The position numbers and the translations under genes are program-made. From contig CAZOSB010000018.1 in NCBI GenBank assembly GCA_964582545.1, forward strand, positions 1-49,124: a DNA stretch of 49,124 nt, in the 5' to 3' direction. How positions within the stretch are numbered: position 1 is the stretch's first letter; the number at the start of each line of letters is the position of its first letter. Below the pieces are notes generated by a model, which was not told the origin of the DNA, made no database searches, and saw only the letters and a list, made by a program, of their open reading frames with translations. Source of the DNA: JAVVUJ01 sp964582545 (GTDB lineage: Bacteria; Bacillota; Clostridia; Peptostreptococcales; Anaerovoracaceae). Positions 36,019-44,899 of this stretch are shown here, piece after piece.

Positions 36019-36966
36019 ATGGAAAAAATGTCATTTTCTGCAGAAGTAAAAAATGAATTAACAAGGATAAAGCCTTCGAAAAAGTGTTGCCAGCTGGCAG
36101 AAATCGCGGGCTTTATTCGTGTATGTGGAGTTATACGATTGGGGGGAGCGGGAAAAATTAGCCTGAACATTACAACGGAAAATCCTGCCATCGCAAGGCA
36201 TATGAAACAAGCGGTGGAGGAATACTTTCATGTAAAGGCTGAATTGCTCATAGGGCAGACAAACATGCTGAAAAAGCATCATCTATATGGACTGACTGTG
36301 GGTAGTGAGATGAATGGGGAGCAAATTTTGAGGGAAACGGGTATTCTACTGGTAAAGGAGGGGTGCAATTATATCAGTGATGGGATTTTTCCGGATCTGA
36401 TAAAGACGAAATGCTGTAAAAAGTCCTTCCTCAAGGGAGCATTTCTGGGGGCAGGTTCGGTGACGGATCCGGAAAAATCCTACCATTTAGAGATCCTGTG
36501 CAATTCCGAGCAGTTGGCCCAGGAATTGAAAAAATTAATCAATACCTTTGGTCTGCATGCAAAGGAAACCCAAAGGAAAAAAAACTATTTGGTCTACTTG
36601 AAGGAAGGAGAGCAAATAATGGATACACTAAACATATTGGGAGCCCACGGAAAATTGCTGGCTTTTGAAAACACCCGAATTTTAAAAGAAATGCGAAACA
36701 AGACCAACCGTATCAGCAATTGCGACAATGCTAACATGGATAGGGCTATTGTTGCCTCTTCTAAGCAGGTGGAATCCATAAACAAGATAGAAAAACAGAA
36801 GGGGCTAAATTTTTTGCCGCCCAAGCTTTATCAAGTAGCAATTGTAAGGAAAGAAAATCCGGAGGTCACCTTAACGGAGTTAGGTGAGTTGATGGATCCT
36901 CCCATGGGAAAATCCGGGGTGAATCACCGCTTAAAAAAAATTCAAGAAATTGCTGAAAAACTTTAA
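36019..36966 (+). CDS. whiA: DNA-binding protein WhiA
   Basis: 315 residues: an N-terminal LAGLIDADG-like fold (CCQLAEIAGFIRVCG, KKSFLKGAFLGAGSVTDPEKSYHLE) and a C-terminal helix-turn-helix (LTELGELMDPPMGKSGVNHRL). WhiA controls sporulation septation in actinomycetes and affects cell division and chromosome segregation in Bacillus. Its ATG follows the kce stop by one base, so translation depends on kce readthrough or coupling. Confidence 0.96.
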   Translation: MEKMSFSAEVKNELTRIKPSKKCCQLAEIAGFIRVCGVIRLGGAGKISLNITTENPAIARHMKQAVEEYFHVKAELLIGQTNMLKKHHLYGLTVGSEMNGEQILRETGILLVKEGCNYISDGIFPDLIKTKCCKKSFLKGAFLGAGSVTDPEKSYHLEILCNSEQLAQELKKLINTFGLHAKETQRKKNYLVYLKEGEQIMDTLNILGAHGKLLAFENTRILKEMRNKTNRISNCDNANMDRAIVASSKQVESINKIEKQKGLNFLPPKLYQVAIVRKENPEVTLTELGELMDPPMGKSGVNHRLKKIQEIAEKL

Positions 36967-36994
36967 AGATATTTTTTAGAAAGGGGGAGAGACA

Positions 36995-38380
36995 ATGGGA
37001 ATTACTGGAGCGTTCATTTTGCCACATGCACCCATACTTTTGAGTGAAATCGGAGGTGGCAAGGAGGCTCGAGTGCAGAAGACCATCGATAGCTGCAGAC
37101 AAGTGGCAAGGGAAATATCCCGGCTCAAGCCAGAGGTGATTATTCTCACCTCGCCACATGCCCTCTGTTATGCCGACTACTTCTCTATTTCTTCGGGAAA
37201 GGGAGCATGGGGAAACTTTGGAACCTTCGGCGCAAGGGATGTCACGGTGCAGGTGCATTATGATGAGGAGTTAGCGAGTCAGATTGAGGGTCTCGCTATG
37301 GAACAAGGGATACCTGCCGGAAGTTTGGGAGAAAAGGAAAAAGATTTAGATCACGGTACCATGGTGCCATTGAAATTCGTAAATGAATTTTATTCCGATT
37401 ATAAAGTGGTAAGGATAGGATTATCGGGGCTGTCTAATCTGGAGCATTATCGCTTAGGAAAATGTATTGCAGAAGCTGCTACGGTCCAGGGAAAAAACGT
37501 GGTTTTTTTGGCCAGTGGAGATCTTTCTCACAGAGTGAGAGATGAGGGACCTTATGGATTTGCAGAGGAAGGTGTGGAGTTTGACAGCCTGATTACTAAG
37601 GCCATGGCTGAGGGGGATTTTTATAGATTTTTGACCATGGATCCAACTTTGTGTGAAAAGGCGGAAGAATGTGGACTGCGTTCTTTTATTATCATGGCGG
37701 GAGCATTGGATGGTAAAAAAGTACGATCGTTTTTTCTCTCCTATGAAGGGAGTTTTGGTGTAGGATATGGAGTGGCACATTACGAAATCATAGGTGAAGA
37801 GGATAATCGGAAATTTGATGTTATGTTTGAAAAGCATACTGCTGAACAAATTCGAAAACACCGAAAAAAAGAAAGCGCTCCTGTTAAACTTGCAAGGGAA
37901 GCCTTGGAGCATTATATAACTACGGGAAGAACTATGAAAAGACCGGAGAATTTACCTGCGGAACTTCGAAATAATCGGGCGGGTGTCTTTGTTTCCCTGA
38001 AGAAGTACGGACAGCTCCGAGGGTGCATCGGGACTATCGGTCCAACTACGGAATGTATCGGTGACGAAATTTTACGAAATGCGGTATGTGCAGGAGTGGA
38101 GGATCCCAGATTTGATCCGGTAGAAAAGGAAGAATTAAAGGATATTATCTACAGCGTGGATGTATTAGGAGAAGCAGAAAAAATACAGTCCATGGAGGAA
38201 TTGGACGTGAAGCGGTACGGCGTTATTGTGACCAGCGGGGGAAAGAGGGGGTTGCTGCTCCCTAATTTGGAAGGAATAGATACCCCTGAGGAGCAAGTTC
38301 GCATTGCCCGGGCAAAGGCGACCATTGATGAAAGAGAACCCGCTGAACTGGAGCGATTTGAGGTGATGAGATTTCAATGA
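36995..38380 (+). CDS. Memo-like / AMMECR1 fusion (AmmeMemoRadiSam proteins B and A)
   Basis: 461 residues in two parts. Residues 1-270 form a Memo/LigB-type domain (GAFILPHAPILLSEIGGG, TSPHALCYADYF, DHGTMVPLKFV, ASGDLSHRV), with the His residues of extradiol dioxygenases. Residues about 290-461 form an AMMECR1 domain with LRGCIGT (Cys344). The two usually belong to the AmmeMemoRadiSam system with a radical SAM protein, whose reaction is unknown. No radical SAM partner is next to it; the following gene is a polysaccharide deacetylase. AGGGGGAGAG precedes the ATG. Confidence 0.94.
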   Translation: MGITGAFILPHAPILLSEIGGGKEARVQKTIDSCRQVAREISRLKPEVIILTSPHALCYADYFSISSGKGAWGNFGTFGARDVTVQVHYDEELASQIEGLAMEQGIPAGSLGEKEKDLDHGTMVPLKFVNEFYSDYKVVRIGLSGLSNLEHYRLGKCIAEAATVQGKNVVFLASGDLSHRVRDEGPYGFAEEGVEFDSLITKAMAEGDFYRFLTMDPTLCEKAEECGLRSFIIMAGALDGKKVRSFFLSYEGSFGVGYGVAHYEIIGEEDNRKFDVMFEKHTAEQIRKHRKKESAPVKLAREALEHYITTGRTMKRPENLPAELRNNRAGVFVSLKKYGQLRGCIGTIGPTTECIGDEILRNAVCAGVEDPRFDPVEKEELKDIIYSVDVLGEAEKIQSMEELDVKRYGVIVTSGGKRGLLLPNLEGIDTPEEQVRIARAKATIDEREPAELERFEVMRFQ

Positions 38381-38440
38381 ACCACTTTATAGTTTATGAA
38401 GGAAATTGCTAGCTTAGATTCGGCAAGAAAGGAACACCCA

Positions 38441-39289
38441 ATGATTTTTGGCAATAGATGTTGTAAGATAACAATTTTATTTTTATTAGGAATCCAGTTA
38501 TGGTTTTGCTCCGATAACACGGCTTTTGCCCAAGAAGGAATAAGCTCAAGGCTACCTATTTTGTTATACCATCACCTAGATGGTGGAAAGCAGGCGGCGG
38601 ATGGCACGTTGACCGAAGAACGGTTTAAAGAGCATATGGAATTTCTTCAAGAGCAAGGATATACACCCTTACTACCGCAAGATATTTTAAGGATAAAGGC
38701 AGGGGAACAAGGCTTTCCAGAAAAGCCTATAATGATTACATTTGATGACGGATATGCCTCCAATTATGAAAGGGCTTTTCCCATATTACAGGAGACTGAT
38801 ATGAAGGTCACCATCTTTGTCATTGCTTCTTTCATGGATAAAAAAAATCCCTACCAAATTCCCAAGCTGACTTGGGATCAGATGAAGGAAATGTATGAAA
38901 GCGGTTTGGTGGATATTCAAAGTCATACCTATAACTTACATAATTTTGAGAAGGCAGGACAATACCACAAAATGGGTATCAACGGTATGGGTCGAGGGTT
39001 GATTGAAACGGCAGGGTTATACGATTTGCGAGTGGGAGCGGATATAGGAACCAGCAAAGAACTCATTGAAAGCAAAGTGGGGAATAAGGTAGTAGCCCTA
39101 GCCTATCCCTATGGGGTGTTCGATCCTTGGTGCATTACACCGCTAGAGCGTACAGGAATAAAACTGGGCTTCATCCTGGGCAATGAAACGGCAGATCTCA
39201 GCCAAGATTTTTATCAATTAAAAAGAATCAATATCACCATGAAAACCGACATTGAATCGGAACTTTTCCGACTTTTAGACGTAAAATGA
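38441..39289 (+). CDS. secreted polysaccharide deacetylase
   Basis: About 282 residues with a signal peptide (about 1-27) and a NodB domain. The first motif is ITFDDGYASNYERAFPIL (metal and base Asp pair); the second is QSHTYNLHN, with two His ligands; ALAYPYGVFD gives the third. Relatives remove N-acetyl groups from peptidoglycan or other cell-wall glycans. I chose ATG 38441, with AGAAAGGA seven bases upstream, over the upstream ATG at 38396, which would put charged residues before the signal peptide. Confidence 0.9.
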   Translation: MIFGNRCCKITILFLLGIQLWFCSDNTAFAQEGISSRLPILLYHHLDGGKQAADGTLTEERFKEHMEFLQEQGYTPLLPQDILRIKAGEQGFPEKPIMITFDDGYASNYERAFPILQETDMKVTIFVIASFMDKKNPYQIPKLTWDQMKEMYESGLVDIQSHTYNLHNFEKAGQYHKMGINGMGRGLIETAGLYDLRVGADIGTSKELIESKVGNKVVALAYPYGVFDPWCITPLERTGIKLGFILGNETADLSQDFYQLKRINITMKTDIESELFRLLDVK

Positions 39290-39315
39290 AATTCTATGGT
39301 GTCTGAAGAAAGTCG

Positions 39316-41082
39316 TCACCGATTCAATGAATACAGATAAAATCCATAACCGGCAGGATAGGGGTATGCTTTTGTGTTCATAAATTGTTTTTGTTCTTTC
39401 AATATCTTGTGGAATTTCTCATTTCCTGTGTGATGATATATCTGCAATAAGTTATAAAACATGACGGAATTACCTGAAGGAATAGCACCATCATAGGTTT
39501 CCTTAACATTAAAAATTAATTTTTCGTTGTTTTGACCACTGAAATAAAAACCTTTATGATCTTTATCGTAATAGTCGATAATTGCACGATCTGTCAACCC
39601 TAAAGCCCTATTTAAATAATTTTCGTTGGCTGTAGCTTGATACATCAATAAGAGTGCATAGGTCAGAAAAGCGTAGTCATCCAAAAACCCATGGCACCCT
39701 CTTTTGCCTTCGGTAATGTTGGTGTACAGGGTGGTATTCTCCATCAAGTTACCTTCTATGAACCAGAGAGCTTTGTCAGCCATGGACAAGTATTTTGGAT
39801 TCCGCAGAATCCTATAACCTTCTGCCAAAGCAGCAATCATTAAGGCATTCCACGAGGTCAATATTTTATGATCTTTATGGAGAACCATTCGGTTTTTTCT
39901 ATAATCATAAACTTTTTGTAATAGATGATCCATCTTTTGATGAGGCTGCTCTTGGTGCAAAATATTAGGAATGCTTTTACCTTCAAAGTTTCCGCTTCTA
40001 GTAATATCGAAGTGTTGGTTAAATTCTGACCCTTGCGCTTCGCCCAAAACCTTCAAGATTTCATCGGGAGAAAACACGTAGTATTTGCCTTCCTCTCCCT
40101 CGCTATCAGCATCTTGCGCAGAATAAAATCCACCTTGGGGATCTGTAAGCTCCCTTTCCACGTAGGTAAAGACTTTTTCTGCTACGGAACGATATAAAGA
40201 GTTTCCTGTTTTTTCAAAAGCAGACAGATAGGCAAGGCACAGGAGCGCATTATCATATAACATTTTTTCAAAATGTGGTGCAAGCCAAAGATTGTCGGTA
40301 GAATACCGGGAGAATCCAAATCCGATATGATCAAAAATACCACCCTTATACATTTGCAAAAGAGTTTTTTCTCCCATGGAAGATGCTGTATCCAACAAAA
40401 ACAATAAATTGTGAGGGGAGGGGAATTTAGGTGCTTGACCAAATCCGCCATTTACAGAATCAAAGGTTTTTTCGAATATGGAAATAGCTTTTTGGATTAA
40501 CTCAGAGCTTAGAATACTTTGAGTTGTTTCAAGGTCGACCTCTATTCTGATAGAATTGATAAATTCTTCACTATTCTCCATCAGTTTTTCTTTATGGCTC
40601 TGCCATTGGCTGTCAATATGATTTAATATTTGAATCAATTGTTGTTTAGGAAAATATGTGCCTGCATAAAAAGGCTTTTGATCCCAAGACATAAAGATAC
40701 TGTTGGGCCATCCACCGCCACCTGTAAAGGCTTGACACACACGCATATACACCAGATCCACATCAGGTCGCTCTTCTTTGTCCACCTTGATGCAAACATA
40801 TTTTTCGTTTAATATATTCGCCACATCTTCACTTTCAAAGGATTCATGGGCAAGAACATGGCACCAATGACAGGTGGAATATCCGATGGATAAAAAAATA
40901 GGCTTATCCTCTTTTTTTGCTTTTTCAAATGCTTCCTCACACCAGGGGTACCAGGCTACGGGATTATAAGCATGCTGCAGTAAATAGGGCGAAGTTTCGT
41001 TGATTAATTTGTTCGCTGCTTTAGCGGAATTGTTCATATGATAACCTTGCATAATGAAAACATAGGGAAGTTCACTATACAT
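39316..41082 (-). CDS. thioredoxin-domain protein, YyaL/DUF255 family
   Basis: 588 residues: an N-terminal thioredoxin-like DUF255 domain with CHWC (Cys71, Cys74) in STCHWCHVLAHESFE, and an alpha/alpha barrel resembling glycan-processing enzymes, with GGIFDHIGFGFSRYS, WLAPHFEKMLYDNALL and FYSAQDADSEGEEGKYY. Most relatives are about 650-690 residues. Here about ten residues are missing before MYKGGIFDH, and the C-terminus ends soon after PAGYGFYLY, so this is a short but intact version. The function of the family is unsettled. AGAAAGGAAA precedes the chosen ATG. Confidence 0.92.
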   Translation of the reverse strand: MYSELPYVFIMQGYHMNNSAKAANKLINETSPYLLQHAYNPVAWYPWCEEAFEKAKKEDKPIFLSIGYSTCHWCHVLAHESFESEDVANILNEKYVCIKVDKEERPDVDLVYMRVCQAFTGGGGWPNSIFMSWDQKPFYAGTYFPKQQLIQILNHIDSQWQSHKEKLMENSEEFINSIRIEVDLETTQSILSSELIQKAISIFEKTFDSVNGGFGQAPKFPSPHNLLFLLDTASSMGEKTLLQMYKGGIFDHIGFGFSRYSTDNLWLAPHFEKMLYDNALLCLAYLSAFEKTGNSLYRSVAEKVFTYVERELTDPQGGFYSAQDADSEGEEGKYYVFSPDEILKVLGEAQGSEFNQHFDITRSGNFEGKSIPNILHQEQPHQKMDHLLQKVYDYRKNRMVLHKDHKILTSWNALMIAALAEGYRILRNPKYLSMADKALWFIEGNLMENTTLYTNITEGKRGCHGFLDDYAFLTYALLLMYQATANENYLNRALGLTDRAIIDYYDKDHKGFYFSGQNNEKLIFNVKETYDGAIPSGNSVMFYNLLQIYHHTGNEKFHKILKEQKQFMNTKAYPYPAGYGFYLYSLNR

Positions 41083-41358
41083 TTTCCTTTCTGGATAATG
41101 GTCTGCATCACTGGATATAGACCTGTAGATTCAATGTCTTTTATCTATATTATCTTCATTGCCATACAATATTATCCATGAAAGTAAAACTGACCTTAAT
41201 GAGCGGTTCCAATCGAACTATCTGGTTATACCTCCCGAGGAATGTAGAGATTTATAAAAAAATTCAAGATATTTTCCCAATTATATCCTACATATTAAAA
41301 ATCTTTTAACAAAAACTAAAATTGTAGTTTATTTTTGATATAACATAGGAGGTAAGAC
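41083..41358. other. intergenic region upstream of two tiny genes
   Basis: AT-rich sequence between the leftward YyaL-like gene and the rightward small genes. It should hold promoters for both, but I see no convincing hexamer pair and no conserved RNA. Confidence 0.4.
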
Positions 41359-41493
41359 ATGAGTAAGGACAGCCAACCGGATAATAAAAAGGTCAGAATG
41401 GAAAAATCCAAGGGACAGACACCCATAACCAGAGAGAATCAAAACCAAAATAAAAATTCTAAAAAACAATCCATTAAACATAACGATGTCTAA
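41359..41493 (+). CDS. 44-residue hydrophilic basic protein
   Basis: ATG at 41359 has a strong AGGAGG site. The product is rich in Lys, Asn, Gln and Ser, with no hydrophobic segment, so it is probably disordered. It stands 20 bases before a second small gene of the same style. The composition recalls small clostridial spore or nucleic-acid-binding proteins, but I recognise no named family. Confidence 0.6.
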   Translation: MSKDSQPDNKKVRMEKSKGQTPITRENQNQNKNSKKQSIKHNDV

Positions 41494-41513
41494 AGCATAA
41501 GGGAGGTGTGAAC

Positions 41514-41663
41514 ATGGCAAAAGCAGGAATGAGGAGACCGGACCCAAAGGAACCTCACGGTACAGAGAGCAATCATAAGAATCACTTTGAAAAAAATAAA
41601 CAAAAGCCTGTTCCTGAAATACAAGGGAAAGCAAAATATGGACATAAAAAAGCAGATGATTAA
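41514..41663 (+). CDS. 49-residue conserved clostridial small protein
   Basis: ATG at 41514 follows GGGAGGTG. The peptide opens MAKAGMRRPDPKEPHGTESN and ends with PVPEIQGKAK then a Lys/His tail. I have the impression that the AGMRRPDP and PEIQGKAK elements recur in small uncharacterised Clostridia proteins, but cannot confirm this. It is hydrophilic, probably disordered, and co-transcribed with the 44-residue gene. A terminator follows 18 bases later. Confidence 0.65.
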   Translation: MAKAGMRRPDPKEPHGTESNHKNHFEKNKQKPVPEIQGKAKYGHKKADD

Positions 41664-41681
41664 GGGCATTTGTGAAAAATG

Positions 41682-41705
41682 GGGCTATCGTCAATGCGAT
41701 AGCCC
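41682..41705. terminator. bidirectional terminator
   Basis: GGGCTATCG and CGATAGCCC form a perfect 9-bp stem with a 6-base loop, flanked by T-rich DNA on both strands. It separates the small genes from the convergent XRE-cupin gene. Confidence 0.85.
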
Positions 41706-41728
41706 ATAATTTTATATTAATATTTTTA

Positions 41729-42277
41729 TCAAAAAGAAGCCGGTGTCATTACCCAGAGGGAAAGACAATCATTATTTCCGTTGTTGATAAATTTATGAGG
41801 CAAAGAGCTTTCAAAGTAAATGCTATCTCCCTCTTCCAGATGATAAGTATCAACGCCGATTATAACATCTAAGCTTCCTTGCAGCATTACCCCGCACTCT
41901 ACACCCTCATGCCGCACAAAGTCTGCTGCACTTTCTTTTCCTGCTTTTACCGTTATTTCATAAAATTCTAAATCTTTTTCAATGTTAGGAGTTAACTGTT
42001 GATAGATGGCATTGCCTTCGTTGAACTTAATTACTTTTCTTTCTGATTTTCGCACGATTAAATTCTTATCTTTGGAATTCTCTTCAAAGAAATATCCGAC
42101 TTTTACGTTTAGAGCTTGTGCAATTTTCCAAAGATTTTCTACGGAAGGCGTAACTAGGTTTCGCTCCACTTGACTAATCAAACCGGTACTGACACCGGAT
42201 TTTTTTGATAGTTGAGAGATGCTAAATTGATTTTTTTTTCTAAGTTCTTTTATTCTAATACCAATATTTATGTTCAT
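41729..42277 (-). CDS. XRE-family regulator with C-terminal cupin
   Basis: 182 residues: a helix-turn-helix of the XRE type (IRIKELRKKNQFSISQLSKK, GLISQVERN, PSVENLWKIAQAL) at about 5-60, and a cupin domain at about 105-180 (RHEGVECGVMLQGSLDVII, EEGDSIYFESSLPHKF). Such regulators sense a small ligand through the cupin. I chose ATG 42277, which has GGGAGG upstream; the longer frame lacks a site. It is divergent from the DUF819-dipeptidase operon, its likely target. Confidence 0.92.
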   Translation of the reverse strand: MNINIGIRIKELRKKNQFSISQLSKKSGVSTGLISQVERNLVTPSVENLWKIAQALNVKVGYFFEENSKDKNLIVRKSERKVIKFNEGNAIYQQLTPNIEKDLEFYEITVKAGKESAADFVRHEGVECGVMLQGSLDVIIGVDTYHLEEGDSIYFESSLPHKFINNGNNDCLSLWVMTPASF

Positions 42278-42425
42278 ATAAAAATTACCTCCCAATAACA
42301 AGAGTATATCATAATTCCAGATTTTAGCAATAACCCGCACTAAATAAATTATAAATAAATTATTTAAATTTATTCTTTGATAGTTTGTAACAAACATAAT
42401 TAAGATTCATAACTTCGATTTTATA

Positions 42426-42462
42426 TTGTAGTTCTAAAATAAAATCAATTTTAGAATTACAA
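42426..42462. promoter_or_regulatory. inverted repeat, possible XRE operator
   Basis: TTGTAGTTCTAAAAT and ATTTTAGAATTACAA are complementary except for one G-T position, with a 7-base spacer. It lies about 150 bases before the XRE-cupin gene, between it and the DUF819 promoter. Confidence 0.45.
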
Positions 42463-42603
42463 TCCTAAAATTAAACATTAAATTTTTGAATTTAAACAAC
42501 AATTTCAACATCAAGTTTGTGAATTTGAATTACAAAATTAAACGTCAATATGTTGAAAAATAACCGATTTACTTAAATTAAATTCACTATATTAAAATAT
42601 TTC

Positions 42604-42632
42604 TTGACATTAAGGAAAATTTTTTATATATT
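42604..42632 (+). promoter_or_regulatory. consensus sigma-A promoter of the DUF819-dipeptidase operon
   Basis: A perfect TTGACA at 42604-42609 and TATATT at 42627-42632 are 17 bases apart. Transcription should start near 42639. Confidence 0.75.
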
Positions 42633-42640
42633 TAAAATAT

Positions 42641-42662
42641 AATATTCAATATTTTGAATATT
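42641..42662. promoter_or_regulatory. palindrome at the predicted transcription start
   Basis: AATATTCAA / TTGAATATT, a perfect 9-bp inverted repeat with a 4-base spacer, begins where transcription from the preceding promoter should start. This is a classical repressor position. Confidence 0.5.
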
Positions 42663-42700
42663 TAAATAGTTTGAACTTTATTGGTAAGGAGAAAGGTATT

Positions 42701-43912
42701 ATGGAAGCAACTTCATTCATTAAGCCTGATAATACGTGGGTATTATGGGCATTTATGGTAGGCTGGGCCGCCATAAGCATTTACTTAGAACAAAGATATC
42801 AATGGGCCTCAAAGATGTCAGGGGCCATCATAGCCTTAATCGGTGCCATGGTGTTGGCAAATTTGAACATTATTCCTACGGATGCACCTGCGTACGATGC
42901 GGTTTGGACTTATGTGGTGCCGTTAGCCATACCGATGTTACTTTTTAAATGCAATATTACAAAGATATGGAAAGAATCTGGAAGGTTATTATTTATTTTT
43001 TTAATAGGTGCTGTGGGAACTCTGGTGGGAAGCATCTTAGGCTATAATCTTTTTAAGGACTTTATCCCCGGATTAGAGACAGCAGCTTCCATTATCTGTG
43101 CATCTTACATAGGCGGGGGTGTAAATCTGGCAGCTATGGCAGATGCATTAACCGCATCGGGTGAATTGGTATCAGCAGTTGTGGTGGCAGATAACCTTTT
43201 GATGGTACTGTACTTTTTCGTGCTGATTGCAATTCCATCGGTGTCTTTTTTTACAAAGAAGTATAGACATCCTCATATGGATCAGGTAGATAAAATAGAA
43301 AAACAGGAAGGTGAAACAATTGCTGCCGCTTATTGGGGCAGAAAAGAAATCTCTTTAAAGGACATCGCATTTACATTTGCTACTTCTGTTATCATCGTAG
43401 CCTTTTCTACCATGTTGGCAGGGTGGCTCCAAGCCATAATCCCTGCAGATAATGACCTTGGAAAGATTTGCGTGCTATTCTTTGGGAATAAGTACTTGAT
43501 CATTACGACTACCACTATGATCTTGGCAACCTTTGCATCAGGGTATTTAGGGAATATCAGAGGGTCACAGGAGATCGGTACCTTCCTAATTTACATATTC
43601 TTCGTTGTTATTGGCGTACCGGCTTCCATCGTTTTAATCGTTACAAAGTCGCCCATGCTTTTGGTGTATGCAGCAACTGTAGTACTGGTCAACATGTTGT
43701 TTGTATTTATAACAGGAAAACTATTCAAATTTGATCTGGAAGAGTGTGTTTTGGCTTCTAATGCAAATATTGGAGGACCGACTACCGCAGCGGCTATGGC
43801 CATTTCAAAAGGTTGGGTAAATCTGGTAGGTCCGGTGCTTTTGGTGGGAACCCTAGGATACGTTATCGGAAATTATTTTGGACTGTTGCTTGCTAGTATA
43901 TTGGGGGCTTAA
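42701..43912 (+). CDS. DUF819 family membrane protein
   Basis: About 403 residues with roughly eleven hydrophobic segments. The segments ASYIGGGVNLAAMADAL, NKYLIITTTTMILATFASG and NANIGGPTTAAAMAISKGW are typical of DUF819 (YjcL-like) proteins. The repeated Gly-Gly motifs in opposed halves suggest a transporter-like inverted repeat. It is followed three bases later by a dipeptidase, so it may move dipeptides or an amino acid. That is inference. The start is ATG 42701 behind AAGGAGAAAGG. Confidence 0.9.
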   Translation: MEATSFIKPDNTWVLWAFMVGWAAISIYLEQRYQWASKMSGAIIALIGAMVLANLNIIPTDAPAYDAVWTYVVPLAIPMLLFKCNITKIWKESGRLLFIFLIGAVGTLVGSILGYNLFKDFIPGLETAASIICASYIGGGVNLAAMADALTASGELVSAVVVADNLLMVLYFFVLIAIPSVSFFTKKYRHPHMDQVDKIEKQEGETIAAAYWGRKEISLKDIAFTFATSVIIVAFSTMLAGWLQAIIPADNDLGKICVLFFGNKYLIITTTTMILATFASGYLGNIRGSQEIGTFLIYIFFVVIGVPASIVLIVTKSPMLLVYAATVVLVNMLFVFITGKLFKFDLEECVLASNANIGGPTTAAAMAISKGWVNLVGPVLLVGTLGYVIGNYFGLLLASILGA

Positions 43913-43915
43913 TTT

Positions 43916-44899
43916 ATGTATTTTGATGCACATGCAGATGTGTTTACTGATATAACCTGTAGAAGATTGCAGGGGGAAAAAAACGTTTTTCAAAAACATC
44001 ACATTGATAAATATAAAAAATCAGGAATAAATGGGAGCATATTTGTAATTTGGGTAGACCCGCCTTATGATCAAGATCCGGTAGCCCGCTTTCAGCAAAT
44101 ACTGCAACATACGGAAGAGGAGCTACAGGAGGCGGCGGACACCATTTATCAGGTGAAAAGGATGGGTGACTTTCTTAAGGCAAAAGAGCAGGGAAAGCTG
44201 GCAGTAATGATTGGCAGTGAAGGGCTATCCTATATCGGAAAAGACGTACTTAAGTTAGAGGATCTTTATCATCAAGTAGGTGTGCGCCATGCAAGTCTCA
44301 CATGGAATGAGGAAAATGAATTGGCCACGGGGGTACTGGGTAATCCTCAAAGGGGGCTTACAGAGGAAGGTGCACAGGCTGTCAAAAGGATGGAAGGGTT
44401 AGGCATGGTCGTAGATGTATCACATTTAAACGACTGCTCCTTTTGGCAGGTTATGGATCTAGCAACAAAACCTGTAATTGCATCCCATTCCAACTGTAGG
44501 GAGCTGTGCGCTATCGGAAGAAATCTATCAGACGAACAAATAGTGGCCATCGCAAAAACCGGTGGGGTCATCGGCATGAACAGCTATCAGGAGTTTACTT
44601 CCAATGACCCTAGAAAAAGGAACTGTCTGGGTTTGGTGGATCATGTGGATAGAATTGTAGAGTTGGTAGGAATAGATCATGTTGGATGTGGTTTTGATTT
44701 TTCAGATTTTATCGATCATGAAACCATGAGTGTATACTCAAATGAAATATTTCAGCCGGGATTGTTGGATTTAAACAGCGCTGACCAAGCAAGAAACTTT
44801 ATAGTAGCGCTAGAAAAAAGGGGATATCAGGAAGAAGATATTGAAAAAATAAAAAGCAAAAATTTTATGAGAGTTTTTGCAGAAATACTAAAAACTTAA
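43916..44899 (+). CDS. membrane dipeptidase (peptidase M19)
   Basis: A 327-residue zinc enzyme of the renal-dipeptidase family without a signal peptide, so probably cytoplasmic. The metal ligands HADVF (His5, Asp7), the bridging Glu in IGSEGLSYIG, the His residues in DVSHLND and ASHSNCREL, and the GCGFDFSDF loop are present. It hydrolyses dipeptides, often with D-residues. Together with the DUF819 gene it looks like an uptake-and-cleavage pair under the XRE-cupin regulator. Confidence 0.94.
   Translation: MYFDAHADVFTDITCRRLQGEKNVFQKHHIDKYKKSGINGSIFVIWVDPPYDQDPVARFQQILQHTEEELQEAADTIYQVKRMGDFLKAKEQGKLAVMIGSEGLSYIGKDVLKLEDLYHQVGVRHASLTWNEENELATGVLGNPQRGLTEEGAQAVKRMEGLGMVVDVSHLNDCSFWQVMDLATKPVIASHSNCRELCAIGRNLSDEQIVAIAKTGGVIGMNSYQEFTSNDPRKRNCLGLVDHVDRIVELVGIDHVGCGFDFSDFIDHETMSVYSNEIFQPGLLDLNSADQARNFIVALEKRGYQEEDIEKIKSKNFMRVFAEILKT

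Larger units (their letters stand above)
42278..42700. promoter_or_regulatory. divergent control region with two large palindromes
   Basis: 423 very AT-rich bases. A 15-bp inverted repeat with one G-U mismatch lies at 42426-42440/42448-42462. A perfect 9-bp repeat lies at 42641-42649/42654-42662. An excellent promoter reads toward the DUF819 gene between them. Several further TTTAGAATT/TTTGAATTT-like half-sites occur. No gene is visible. Confidence 0.6.

Noticed and set aside
39316..41082. YyaL-like gene as a truncated pseudogene.
   Set aside because: It is shorter than most relatives, but the frame is complete, the CHWC motif and barrel motifs are present and in order, and the start has a good ribosome site.
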